Shown here: positions 1-7,076 of the stretch, one piece after another | Numbering within the stretch: position 1 is the stretch's first letter | Layout: each line of letters starts with the position of its first letter | Assembly (NCBI GenBank): GCA_944380185.1 | Contig: CALWGV010000027.1 | Location: 1 to 36,817, forward strand | From: an uncultured Lachnospiraceae bacterium | GTDB taxonomy: Bacteria; Bacillota; Clostridia; Lachnospirales; Lachnospiraceae | Length of the DNA: 36,817 nt | Direction of reading: 5' to 3' | Notes under the pieces: generated by a model | The model's database searches: none | What the model was told of the DNA's origin: nothing | Seen by the model: the letters and a program-made list of their open reading frames with translations, nothing else | Translations under genes and position numbers: made by a program

Positions 1-1
1 G

Positions 2-124
2 GAGCATATTTCTATGCTGTCAGCAGATATCACAGCCTGCATAAAAAGTAAAGTAACCGATTGGATTGCTTCACAGGCCAAGTTTATACAGACATTGTTT
101 GCAGATATTAGCTGGGAAAGTTGA
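2..124 (+). CDS. C-terminal end of an unrecognised protein (partial, runs off the window)
   Basis: A reading frame open from the window edge runs 40 codons and ends at TGA 122-124. The translation ends in ADISWES and has an ordinary mixed composition, but I recognise no family. The stop overlaps the 3' end of the convergent zinc-ribbon gene by 17 bases. Forty open codons can occur by chance in DNA of this composition, so this is a weak call that depends on the sequence to the left of the window. Confidence 0.3.
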   Translation, partial: EHISMLSADITACIKSKVTDWIASQAKFIQTLFADISWES

Positions 125-449
125 GTAATAGTTTTTTCTCAGGAAAGCGTTTTTCCCAGTATATTTTAACTATTTTAGATGCTTCTTTTATCTCAATTCC
201 TTCTCTTTTTGACAGTTCCGATATAATAATAATTCTCTGTCTAGATAGTTCGTCATACAATTTGTCCAATGTTTCTTCTGATACGTTGACTGTTTTTTGC
301 GTTTTTTTATCATCTTTTTCATACGTACTATTTGTATCATTATTACGGAATGCCGCCATCCACACATTTGCTGGGCATCCGCAATTAGGGCAACTCGCCG
401 CCTTATCGCTTATTTCTTTCCCACATTCTGGACACTTAATCAGCGCCAT
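108..449 (-). CDS. Small zinc-ribbon protein of unknown function
   Basis: A 113-residue protein whose N-terminus is a double-CxxC zinc ribbon (CPECGKEISDKAASCPNCG, residues 6-24), followed by a charged linker and a helical C-terminal half ending in KRFPEKKLLLNFPS. Zinc ribbons of this type are common in small clostridial and phage proteins and say little about the job. I chose the ATG at 449 because AGGAG lies about ten bases upstream and the zinc ribbon starts at once. An in-frame upstream start would add a 49-residue hydrophobic stretch that overlaps the promoter. The gene is in AT-rich DNA just outside the left toxin locus, so it is probably accessory. It is not clear whether it belongs to the phage element. 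Confidence 0.7.
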   Translation of the reverse strand: MALIKCPECGKEISDKAASCPNCGCPANVWMAAFRNNDTNSTYEKDDKKTQKTVNVSEETLDKLYDELSRQRIIIISELSKREGIEIKEASKIVKIYWEKRFPEKKLLLNFPS

Positions 450-486
450 TATATCACTTCTCCTTCCTCCCTGGTAAGATACCACT

Positions 487-495
487 ATTATAACA
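487..495 (-). promoter_or_regulatory. Extended -10 promoter for the zinc-ribbon gene
   Basis: On the minus strand a TATAAT (492-487) is preceded by TGT, giving the extended -10 form TGnTATAAT. There is no good -35, which extended -10 promoters can do without. It lies about 38 bases upstream of the chosen start codon. Confidence 0.45.
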
Positions 496-579
496 CATAT
501 TTCCAGTTTGGATAGAAAATATTTGATTAAAAGAAATACGTTAGAAAAAGTTACTAAATCATTAAATTTCAGAAAAAGC

Positions 580-608
580 TTGAATCCACCTGCCAACTAT
601 GTTATATT
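580..608 (+). promoter_or_regulatory. Sigma-A promoter of the antisense (antitoxin) RNA
   Basis: TTGAAT (580-585), a 17-base spacer and TATATT (603-608) form a near-consensus housekeeping promoter on the plus strand, with a predicted start near 615. No open frame with a ribosome binding site follows. What follows is about 100 bases ending in a strong terminator, so the product is most likely an untranslated RNA. Confidence 0.65.
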
Positions 609-614
609 ATCTTT

Positions 615-715
615 AGAAAAGGAAAAGCCAGAGACACACGGCCTACCCTAAACAGTAAACTTACAGCCCTAACGGGCCGCCGTCACTATTGGCAGTAGTG
701 GCGGCTATTTCTTTT
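615..715 (+). ncRNA. Predicted antisense RNA antitoxin (RatA-like) opposing the small toxin gene
   Basis: This is an RNA of about 100 nt inferred from a sigma-A-like promoter at 580-608 and an intrinsic terminator at 676-715. It runs convergently to the toxin gene and overlaps the last codons and stop of that gene (705-715) plus its whole 3' untranslated region. This layout is that of Bacillus txpA/RatA and the clostridial type I systems, in which the antisense RNA base-pairs with the 3' end of the toxin mRNA and triggers its decay or blocks translation. The ends are predicted from sequence only. The internal segment 639-649 (CGGCCTACCCT) also occurs in the toxin mRNA leader. Confidence 0.6.
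676..715 (+). terminator. Intrinsic terminator of the antisense RNA
   Basis: The stem is GCCGC (676-680) plus CACTA (684-688), pairing with TAGTG (696-700) plus GCGGC (701-705), with a CGT bulge and a seven-base loop. TATTTCTTTT follows. The right arm and T-tract overlap the toxin stop codon on the other strand. Confidence 0.7.
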
Positions 716-803
716 CCTTGAAGATCTCATAAATAAGACCGACAAGGGCGACAATGAATATTAAAAGCTGAATCAGATCAGCATATGTAACATACATTGG
801 CAT
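705..803 (-). CDS. Small hydrophobic type I toxin (holin-like/TxpA-like), left copy
   Basis: A 32-residue peptide: MPMYVTYADLIQ, then one hydrophobic helix (LLIFIVALVGLI) and a charged tail ending FKEKK. A short membrane helix with a lysine-rich end is the hallmark of the TxpA/BsrG/holin-like toxin group, which damage or depolarise the host membrane when not silenced by antisense RNA. A very good Shine-Dalgarno (AAAGGAGGG) sits just before the ATG at 803. A second in-frame ATG is at 797. The gene has its own promoter (895-923), a structured leader, and a convergent antisense RNA over its 3' end. It is too short for most gene callers. Toxicity is inferred from family and layout, not shown. Confidence 0.72.
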   Translation of the reverse strand: MPMYVTYADLIQLLIFIVALVGLIYEIFKEKK

Positions 804-825
804 CGCCCTCCTTTCCTCTTTGGTT

Positions 826-844
826 CGGAGGGTATGCCCCTCCG
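826..844 (-). promoter_or_regulatory. Leader hairpin and anti-Shine-Dalgarno elements of the toxin mRNA
   Basis: In the toxin mRNA leader CGGAGGG (844-838 read on the minus strand) pairs with CCCTCCG (832-826) around a five-base loop. The CCCTCC inside it (832-827) and a second CCCTCC (856-851) are both exact complements of the GGAGGG of the toxin ribosome binding site (812-806). Switching between these pairings could hide or expose the ribosome site, as described for other type I toxin mRNAs. Confidence 0.45.
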
Positions 845-894
845 ATAATGGGAGGGTAGGCCGCCTTTATGTGCTCTGGTTTTTCCGTAACACA

Positions 895-923
895 AATATA
901 ACACATTTGACTTCAATATACAA
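895..923 (-). promoter_or_regulatory. Promoter of the left toxin gene
   Basis: On the minus strand TTGTAT (923-918), a 17-base spacer and TATATT (900-895) give a sigma-A type promoter with a start near 888, leaving a leader of about 85 bases. It follows directly after the phage operon terminator hairpin, so the toxin is likely transcribed on its own. Confidence 0.55.
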
Positions 924-924
924 G

Positions 925-958
925 ATGGGGAGTGCCAAACTTTTCCGGCACCCCCCAT
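925..958 (-). terminator. Terminator-like hairpin at the end of the phage operon
   Basis: A 12-bp stem with one mismatch, ATGGGGAGTGCC (925-936) against GGCACCCCCCAT (947-958), with a ten-base loop. It lies 30 bases past the stop of the tape measure gene. The T-tract is poor, so termination strength is uncertain. Confidence 0.5.
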
Positions 959-987
959 ATAATTGTCTGTCTACGCGCACAGATTAA

Positions 988-1836
988 TTAAATTCCTGCC
1001 CAGCCTGTTCTGTTCGTCCTTTTTTGAAATCGCTGCTGCGCCCTCCTTGTGGACTGGAATATTTCATCATCACCAATCTGGAGCTCCTTGCGGTCTATTG
1101 CATCAATGATATCTTCCATTAATCTATTCTGCCGCCTGATATCTTCTTGCAGTGCAGACATTTGTACTCTCACCTCCCCAAAAACCTGGTCTGATAGCCC
1201 ATCCACATCGGCACTGATCAACTTTGGCTTATACTTATCGACATCTATACCAACATTAAGCACAGGCACGACCCCTCCCGTAATTTCCCTTACAATACTG
1301 CGGGATACGTCAAGCGTCCACCCTGTGTTGTTTTTTAGCGGGACCACCGCCTCCGCGCCGGCTTCTCCTAACAGGGCAATTGTTGGGCTCGTAACAATAC
1401 CGCCTTTTGCTAACTCTGGTATCCTTGGCAACGACACCTCGCCGATATCAAATCCAAAAGTTTCTCCTCCAATGCCTGGAACCCAATCCGGCACATCAAA
1501 GGAAAGCATGTTTAGGCCGCGGATCACAAAATTGATGCCGCTCTCAATCCCGGAAATCATTTTGTTAACGAATCCAATAATGGCCCGGATAGGCTCTTTT
1601 ATAAAATCCGGCATCCTCTCCCAGATTCCCGCAAAAGTGCTTTTAACTGTTTCCCATGCTCCTTCCCAATCCCCTGCAAAAACGCCTGTCAGAAATTGTA
1701 TAACGCCCCGTGCGGAAGTGGTGAAGATATCCAACGTTGTCCCAATCCCGTCAAACACATTGAGAACCAGCGTCCCTAACCCGCCAATGACTGGCGACAC
1801 AACTGGCATGATCTTATCTGCTACCCAGGACAACAA
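988..1836 (-). pseudogene. Tail tape measure protein, C-terminal fragment after an in-frame stop
   Basis: This 282-residue reading frame is in the same frame as the upstream tape measure gene and is separated from it only by TGA at 1857-1855 and six sense codons. The content is typical of the C-terminal third of a siphophage tape measure protein: a hydrophobic segment, FAGIWERMPDFIKEPIRAII, then the recurrent ELAKGGIVTSPTIALLGEAG motif, and a polar tail. Its only start is a TTG at 1836 with no convincing ribosome site, so it is probably not made separately. It is best read as the back end of a 1263-codon gene broken by a nonsense change; readthrough cannot be excluded. Confidence 0.75.
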
Positions 1837-1854
1837 CGGTTTTAATACAGTATC

Positions 1855-4779
1855 TCAGACTGACGTTACCAGATCAGATACATCGCCAAATAGCCCGATA
1901 AAATTGGCAAGCAATGGCTGTATGGTTCCGGACCATACCTTTGAAAATTTATCAGCCAGGCTATCCAGAACCGGAGCGAGATGCGCATTATATCCGGCGA
2001 CTAAAGTCCCCACGATCTCACTTATGCCGTCTGTAATGGATGCAAACATCGGTGAAATGTGCTGCGTATACACTTGGTTGACGCTATCCCAGGCATCTGC
2101 AAAATCGGTTGAAAGTGTGGTCATGACCTCCGCTAAAGGCTCTATTGTGGCTTGTAACGCCTCCTTAAAGCCATCTGCATTGTCTGTAATAGGCTGTAAG
2201 ATCAGACTCAGCACATCTGAACCTAAATTACCGGCCAGAGTCGTAACTCCCATAAAGCCGCTGGCAAATATGTCAATAATGCCCGCTGTGATCCGTTTTG
2301 CCTCGTCACTCCGGAACACAGTCAATATCTGCGCAACTGCGGTCTGGAAATCAGTAAGTATTGTGTCGGTTTGTCCCGCTATGGAGAACATACCAACCAG
2401 CCAATCCTGGATTTTGGTTTCATTCCGCTTTAAAGCCTTTGCCGCGCCTCCTGTAATATTGTCAATCAGTGAACTGCCAATGGAGACGAACGACCCCAGT
2501 TTTTTCCCGGCATTGTAAGCCAACGTGTCCATCAATCCATTAAAGGACGAAACCACATTCCCGTTACTGACAATATCCCGCAGGCTCTGCCCAATGCTTT
2601 GGATATTCCGGCGTATGGATTCAAATACCGATATATCTCCAATTCCAATATCAAAGCCCAAGGCAAACAAGTCCTTCAATTCCAGGAACCGGGCCCTTAT
2701 CCTGTCAATTACCGGAGTCACATCGTCTTCCGCTACTACATCAATCGTATACTCCGAAGGGAGCATTGCAACATCTGACAGCGATACGCCTGCCGTATTG
2801 CTTCCGGAGGCGGTGTCCGACGAGGTCATGTTATTAACCTCATGCCACCCGGCGATAAATCCATTCAAACTCTTTTGGGATTTCTGCGCCGCGGAGCCTA
2901 CATCGCTTATCCCATCGGCGGCAGAATCCAAGTTGTCAGAAGCGCCTCCCGCCGAAACCGCCATATCAGCCAGCCCTGCGCCTGCGGAAACAGTCTGCCC
3001 TTCAATGCCGAACAATTCTCCGAAAAACCGGGACATTGAACTGGCAAGCCGGATAATTGCTGCCAAAGCCTGATTAACAACACGGATAACCGGCAGGAAT
3101 ACCGCAACAAGGCCTTTCCCAATAATGCCGCCCAATGTCTGAAATTGTCCCGTTAAAAGCCTTACCTGATTAGCCCACCCGGAACTTGTGGCTGCAAAAT
3201 CTCCTTGGGCTGCCGATGTCGCATCAAGTACATATGCATATCTTAGCTGCACCTGCTCTGCCGCTGTCATGGCAGATACGCTTTTGTTAATCCCATTGGC
3301 ATAGGCAAAGGCCTGCAAATTGGCCTGCGTCATCACCACGCCGAATTTTTTGAGGCTTTCAGTTTCGCCGGTAAATACAGACTCCAGGGCGGTTTGCGCA
3401 ACATCCTGCGAAACATTCCAGAACGACGCCAAATCGCCGGTCAGGCCTGTAAGCTCCAAGGACATTTCCGCCGCCTGTTCCGGCAAAACACCTAACGCCT
3501 TTGCCATTGCTGCAAACTGGCCCGATGTACGCTTTGCCTGGAGTTCTGACAAGCCAAACGAATATAAAGCAGTGTCGGCAAAATCTTCAGCTAAATATGA
3601 TAAATCGCCGAATCCTTGGGCGACGACATTTTCCACCTCAGCCAGGTCAGAGGCGTAATTAATTGATGTCTTAATCGCATTTACAAAAGCATAAATTCCA
3701 CCGGTAATCCCTAGCATGGATAGGGCTTGTCCCACAAAAGATTTTAAACCGCCCAGGGCTCCTGTTGTGCCTGTCCTGAGCCCTGCCAGAGATGTGGATA
3801 GGCTGTCTATATTCTTTTTCAGGCTTTTAGCTGCCGATCCTGCCTTTGCTCCTGCCGGCGCTATTTTTGCCAACGCCTCGACTGCGCGGAGTGCACCATT
3901 GCTAACTTTTGGCATGCCAGATAATGCAGCTACAAAGCCCTGGACTCCTGTTGTAAGGGCCGGAAGGCTGGACGCCGCCTTGGATATCCTGCCGCCCGAT
4001 GACGCAATGCCAGACAGGGCCGTTACAATAGCAACCGTGCCAGACTGCACCATTGGGGCCTGGGACATTGCCGACACAAACCGGCCGATCTCCGTAGACA
4101 GTAACGGGAGGTACTGCTGTACCGTGGACAAATTGACAGCGGAGGCGGATAACTGCGCCAGTGAATTAAATATTTTGCTGGTCCCAGCCGATACCTTGTC
4201 GGCCCCAGAAAGCGAGACTGTAAAGCCCTGAAATGCAGTCCCTAGTCCGTTTAATGCGGATAAGTCGGCTCCGGATATAGACTGTAAGCCACGCCCAAGG
4301 GAGTCAAGGTTTATATTTTGCAGTTTATCTAGTGCTTTGACAGAACGGTTAATATCAGTGGCCTTTATTTGTGATAGCTTAGTGACCGAGTCCGCAAAGG
4401 TGCCCATACCTTTTCCCAGGGATTCAAGGCTGGAAAAATCACCGCTGATTTGCAGCTTAGAGAAATCCAATCCAGATATACGATCAAGGGCTGCCGCCGC
4501 TGATTTTATGGTTTTATTTGACTGGCTAAGGCCTGCAACTGATTGGTTGAGACCAGATAATGCATTTGCGTATTGGGTTATTTTGCCTGGATTCAGGCTG
4601 TTCGTTGTCTTTAGTAGGTTATTAAGGGCTCCATCGAAGTCGGAAAGATTTTTCCATTTCAGCCCGGATAGATTTGTTTTTAATTTAAGCAGGGCATCCG
4701 CCAACTTATCAAGCGAAGCTTCTGCTACACCTGCATCCGCAGATAGTTGTATCTGCAGGCTGTCAATAGTATCTGCCAT
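1855..4779 (-). CDS. Phage tail tape measure protein, N-terminal part
   Basis: A 974-residue protein rich in Ala, Ser, Leu and Gly with long helical heptad-like stretches, a small set of hydrophobic segments (for example around SMLGITGGIYAFVNAI and the stretch starting GGIIGKGLVAVFLP), and a conserved block around LYSFGLSELQAKRTSGQF that marks phage minor tail/tape measure proteins. Such proteins run through the tail lumen, set its length and help DNA entry. The ATG at 4779 has AGGAGG seven bases upstream; an upstream in-frame ATG at 4815 lacks a site. The frame ends at TGA 1857-1855, but homologous-looking sequence goes on in frame, so the product is truncated by about 290 residues. It is the only clear virion-structure gene in the element. 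Confidence 0.85.
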   Translation of the reverse strand: MADTIDSLQIQLSADAGVAEASLDKLADALLKLKTNLSGLKWKNLSDFDGALNNLLKTTNSLNPGKITQYANALSGLNQSVAGLSQSNKTIKSAAAALDRISGLDFSKLQISGDFSSLESLGKGMGTFADSVTKLSQIKATDINRSVKALDKLQNINLDSLGRGLQSISGADLSALNGLGTAFQGFTVSLSGADKVSAGTSKIFNSLAQLSASAVNLSTVQQYLPLLSTEIGRFVSAMSQAPMVQSGTVAIVTALSGIASSGGRISKAASSLPALTTGVQGFVAALSGMPKVSNGALRAVEALAKIAPAGAKAGSAAKSLKKNIDSLSTSLAGLRTGTTGALGGLKSFVGQALSMLGITGGIYAFVNAIKTSINYASDLAEVENVVAQGFGDLSYLAEDFADTALYSFGLSELQAKRTSGQFAAMAKALGVLPEQAAEMSLELTGLTGDLASFWNVSQDVAQTALESVFTGETESLKKFGVVMTQANLQAFAYANGINKSVSAMTAAEQVQLRYAYVLDATSAAQGDFAATSSGWANQVRLLTGQFQTLGGIIGKGLVAVFLPVIRVVNQALAAIIRLASSMSRFFGELFGIEGQTVSAGAGLADMAVSAGGASDNLDSAADGISDVGSAAQKSQKSLNGFIAGWHEVNNMTSSDTASGSNTAGVSLSDVAMLPSEYTIDVVAEDDVTPVIDRIRARFLELKDLFALGFDIGIGDISVFESIRRNIQSIGQSLRDIVSNGNVVSSFNGLMDTLAYNAGKKLGSFVSIGSSLIDNITGGAAKALKRNETKIQDWLVGMFSIAGQTDTILTDFQTAVAQILTVFRSDEAKRITAGIIDIFASGFMGVTTLAGNLGSDVLSLILQPITDNADGFKEALQATIEPLAEVMTTLSTDFADAWDSVNQVYTQHISPMFASITDGISEIVGTLVAGYNAHLAPVLDSLADKFSKVWSGTIQPLLANFIGLFGDVSDLVTSV

Positions 4780-4846
4780 AGTGATACCTCCTAGTTGTTT
4801 GAGGTTAGCGATCACATCTCATCTGTGTGACCGGTATTTGCTTCAT

Positions 4847-5257
4847 TTAATTTTGCCCGAATGCGTGCGCCCACATGATCTCAGGTATCAACCGATATAA
4901 CACCTTGCGCAGCATTTCATCCACAGTGTCCCCTTCCAGGTTATTAAGTTCACCCTCTGTCCACCTGTTTGCATCCATCTTGCAGATGTCCAGCAGTAAA
5001 GAGTCCGGTAACCGATCCAGCGCCAGCAATAAATCACGCATAAGTTCCCAATCAGGATAACTTTCATTGACCAAGATTTTTCCTTCATTTGTACGGAAAT
5101 AAGGTAATTGGATATAGTCCGCAAAATCTTGGGCGCTCACTCCGTACATATTTTTCAGTTCTTTTGGTATTTTGTAGAAATCTATACCATGCACAGTGTC
5201 AGAATATTGATGATAATGCTTATTGATCTGGTTAATAGTTGATTTTGAAACTGCCAT
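4847..5257 (-). CDS. Unrecognised phage protein upstream of the tape measure gene
   Basis: A 136-residue, mildly acidic protein with no membrane segment. A good site (AGGAGA, about eight bases) precedes the ATG at 5257. Its position directly before a tape measure gene, 67 bases away, is where siphophages usually encode tail assembly chaperones, and the length fits, but I see no motif that proves it. The C-terminal part (TVDEMLRKVLYRLIPEIMWA) looks helical. Treat tail chaperone as an inference from context only. Confidence 0.7.
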   Translation of the reverse strand: MAVSKSTINQINKHYHQYSDTVHGIDFYKIPKELKNMYGVSAQDFADYIQLPYFRTNEGKILVNESYPDWELMRDLLLALDRLPDSLLLDICKMDANRWTEGELNNLEGDTVDEMLRKVLYRLIPEIMWAHAFGQN

Positions 5258-5388
5258 ACATGTATCTCCTTGCCTTTTTTATTTTTTTGAAATTTTTGAA
5301 AGGGACCTTTTTGTTGTAAACTAAACTTTTGCAGGTCTCCCCGCCGCAGGATAGCCGCATATAAGACCCCCTCCCCCTACCATACACT

Positions 5389-5682
5389 CTAATCCTTGCA
5401 CAAAATCCGGTCAGCAATCTCTCCATCCTTTAGCCGTACAATCTCCAAAACCTGCGTAACAGATAATGCCCCATCATTTTGGATATGTACTGTTAGCATA
5501 TCGCCCACCTTGGCCAGCTGCCATTTTGTAGGCTTCATTTTTAAGACCTTGGCTTCATACTTTCCGCGTTTTGGTATCTCAAACACTAAGCCATCCTTCC
5601 CAATTTCCCGCACCTCAACCCGGAAAGCCTCTCCGCGCCTCAGCATCATGTCCACAGTGTCCAAATTAAATGTACCAATCAT
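5389..5682 (-). CDS. Small phage protein of unknown function, probably beta-rich
   Basis: A 97-residue basic protein. Alternating charged and hydrophobic residues (AFRVEVREIGKDGLVFEIPK, then MLTVHIQNDGALSVTQVLEIV) suggest a small beta barrel, perhaps OB-like. It starts 57 bases after the small terminase gene, where a complete phage would carry the large terminase, portal and capsid genes. I recognise no family. Its role may be structural or DNA-binding; neither can be shown here. Confidence 0.65.
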   Translation of the reverse strand: MIGTFNLDTVDMMLRRGEAFRVEVREIGKDGLVFEIPKRGKYEAKVLKMKPTKWQLAKVGDMLTVHIQNDGALSVTQVLEIVRLKDGEIADRILCKD

Positions 5683-5739
5683 TTACTCAATCCTACCTTT
5701 CCATTATTTGTTTATGCCCTAATATTAAAATGGATTTAT

Positions 5740-6354
5740 TTATTCGTCTGGCAATGCTTCTAAAAGCGCTTTTGTATCTATCTGCTCTACTTGTTCTGCA
5801 ATTTCATGTATTTCTTCTTGCGACATAAATATCGGTTTTTCAGAATTATCAGTTTCTACTTTCATTTTAAACTCTGATGTGTTTAAATATCCTGCATTGT
5901 TTGTCAAATTAAAGACTTCCCACATCGGCGGTACTCGAAAAGTAGTAGTCATTTGTTTTCTTGCGGATGTAATCAACGTTTTAAAAAGCTCGATTAATTC
6001 AGTCCATTCGCCGCCCCTATTTGCATATTTAAACAAAGTCACCCTTGATACTTTGCACCAAATCGCCAGCCCCTCAAAATCCGGGACTACCAATTTTGAT
6101 TCTTCACTCCTGCCCTCATTTATTTCATTAATTCTCTCAAAGTATGAGACACCCGCCTCGTAAAGCGATTGAAACCCCTCTATTGTGTCTGGATAAGTAG
6201 CCTGTCTTCCATTACTTTCCTTTAAAGATTCCAGCCCCATCTGTATAACCTGAGTCATATCATCCAGGCTATCCGGAGGCTGATAATCGCGTCCAGCAGG
6301 CTTGTAATGGTCAAACTCTGTCGTTCTCATGCCCTCTTCCGTTCTTTTTGCCAT
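5740..6354 (-). CDS. Probable small terminase subunit (TerS)
   Basis: A 204-residue soluble protein. Residues about 85-130 form a helix-turn-helix-like block (VPDFEGLAIWCKVSRVTLFK, then YANRGGEW) followed by FKTLITSARKQ and a conserved-looking WEVFNLTNNAGYLN segment. This arrangement, an N-terminal DNA-recognition fold followed by an oligomerisation region and an acidic tail (EEIHEIAEQVEQIDTK), is that of Gram-positive phage small terminases, which recognise pac or cos sites and feed DNA to the large subunit. No large subunit follows. Satellites of the PICI class typically carry TerS alone to redirect a helper phage's packaging motor. The family call is by pattern and not certain; another DNA-binding phage protein is possible. 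Confidence 0.6.
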   Translation of the reverse strand: MAKRTEEGMRTTEFDHYKPAGRDYQPPDSLDDMTQVIQMGLESLKESNGRQATYPDTIEGFQSLYEAGVSYFERINEINEGRSEESKLVVPDFEGLAIWCKVSRVTLFKYANRGGEWTELIELFKTLITSARKQMTTTFRVPPMWEVFNLTNNAGYLNTSEFKMKVETDNSEKPIFMSQEEIHEIAEQVEQIDTKALLEALPDE

Positions 6355-6359
6355 ATTTT

Positions 6360-6596
6360 TTACCCCTTTTTTTGTGTGTTAATTTGTGCGCAATAGTTAG
6401 CTCTCCTTGATACTTGCAAACTGCTACCATCAAAACATAATCTTGATATAATCAATTTGCGCTTCTCTCCTGTGTCTGGGTTTTGCAAAACAATTCCTGG
6501 ACTATCCCTGGTGTATACCTTGCGGACTTCCCAACCTGAAAACTGCCGCAAATTCTCTGGTGTATTCACCAGCTCAATCTTATATTTTCTCCGCAT
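6360..6596 (-). CDS. Small phage protein of unknown function
   Basis: A 78-residue basic protein (MRRKYKIELVNTPENLRQFS at its start, ending AQINTQKKG) with a strong ribosome site (AAGGAG) before the ATG at 6596. It overlaps the end of the preceding gene by 17 bases and ends five bases before the small terminase start, so it is translated in the same operon. No motif recognised. Confidence 0.65.
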   Translation of the reverse strand: MRRKYKIELVNTPENLRQFSGWEVRKVYTRDSPGIVLQNPDTGEKRKLIISRLCFDGSSLQVSRRANYCAQINTQKKG

Positions 6597-6825
6597 CTGA
6601 TCTCCTTTCTTTGGCCAATCGATCCAGTTCGTCCAAAACTGCCAAGATCAACTGTTTGGCAAATTCTTTCTCAGGCAAATTCTCATATTTTTTATCCAAC
6701 ATGCTTGCCTCACAAATCACTTGTCGCCAATATTCGTCATCTTCTTTGACTTCTACATACTTTTTATGAAATGCAAACACATCACCATATATCTGCCAGT
6801 AGATTGTATCCTTAAAATCTGTCAT
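6580..6825 (-). CDS. Small phage protein of unknown function
   Basis: An 81-residue acidic, probably all-helical protein (MTDFKDTIYWQIYGDVFAFH at its start, ending ERRSDAEKI). Its ATG overlaps the stop of the HNH gene by four bases with AGGAGG upstream, so the two are translationally coupled. Proteins of this size and character often sit between HNH and terminase genes in Firmicute phages. I recognise no family. Confidence 0.65.
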   Translation of the reverse strand: MTDFKDTIYWQIYGDVFAFHKKYVEVKEDDEYWRQVICEASMLDKKYENLPEKEFAKQLILAVLDELDRLAKERRSDAEKI

Positions 6826-7076
6826 GCCATGCGCCTCCTATTGTAAAACCTATGAATCAGCCTGTGACACCGAGGACACAAGCAAACTAGAGAATTGTAT
6901 ACGTCTTCATGCCCGAAATCTTTATAATGAATATGATGAACCTGCAATCCATCCTTGCACGTTGATTCTAGACGGTCACACATAACACACTTATGACCGT
7001 CAATCGCTAACCGCTGTTGACGCTTCTGCTCCCATGCTTCAGAGCGCATATATTTCCTATAAAATTCTGTCTGCAA
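6822..7076 (-). CDS. HNH endonuclease
   Basis: An 84-residue protein with the full small HNH fold: a CVMC knuckle, then LQVHHIHYKDFG containing the catalytic histidines, the asparagine of VYNSLVCLCPRCH and the second knuckle CPRCH. Small phage HNH nucleases next to terminase genes are needed for cleavage at packaging sites in several cos phages, and that is the likely role here. It begins at TTG 7076 with GGAG eight bases upstream; no in-frame ATG is available before the fold. It overlaps the next gene by four bases. Confidence 0.85.
   Translation of the reverse strand: MQTEFYRKYMRSEAWEQKRQQRLAIDGHKCVMCDRLESTCKDGLQVHHIHYKDFGHEDVYNSLVCLCPRCHRLIHRFYNRRRMA

Larger units (their letters stand above)
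732..923. repeat. Left copy of 192-bp direct repeat flanking the phage element
   Basis: This block aligns without gaps to 11093-11284 at a constant offset of 10,361 bases; I count 11 mismatches, about 94% identity. It covers the toxin promoter, leader, ribosome site and first 24 codons. The homology stops within codon 24 of the toxin gene on one side and at the -35 hexamer on the other. Confidence 0.85.

Noticed and set aside
639-863. Fst/par-type toxin system
   Set aside because: Fst loci use direct DNA repeats so that the two convergent RNAs are complementary in their leaders. Here the repeat is inverted, giving intramolecular pairing of the toxin mRNA, and the peptide resembles TxpA/holin-like toxins.
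773-958. Minus-strand frame of 61 codons over the left toxin leader, with a similar one at 11134-11406
   Set aside because: Both run through the toxin promoter and leader in a different frame and contain the translated hairpin; the short toxin frame has the ribosome site.
1855-1857. Phage-wide recoding of TGA to an amino acid
   Set aside because: Only one internal TGA occurs, and many genes of the element end in TGA or overlap as ATGA, so TGA works as a stop.
1049-2518. Long open frame (489 codons) on the plus strand opposite the tape measure gene
   Set aside because: It is the complement of a real gene with low-complexity codon use, has Ser/Pro/Ile-rich content without a family pattern and no ribosome site. 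Other long plus-strand frames opposite glgA, recN, xseA and spoIIIA genes were rejected for the same reason.
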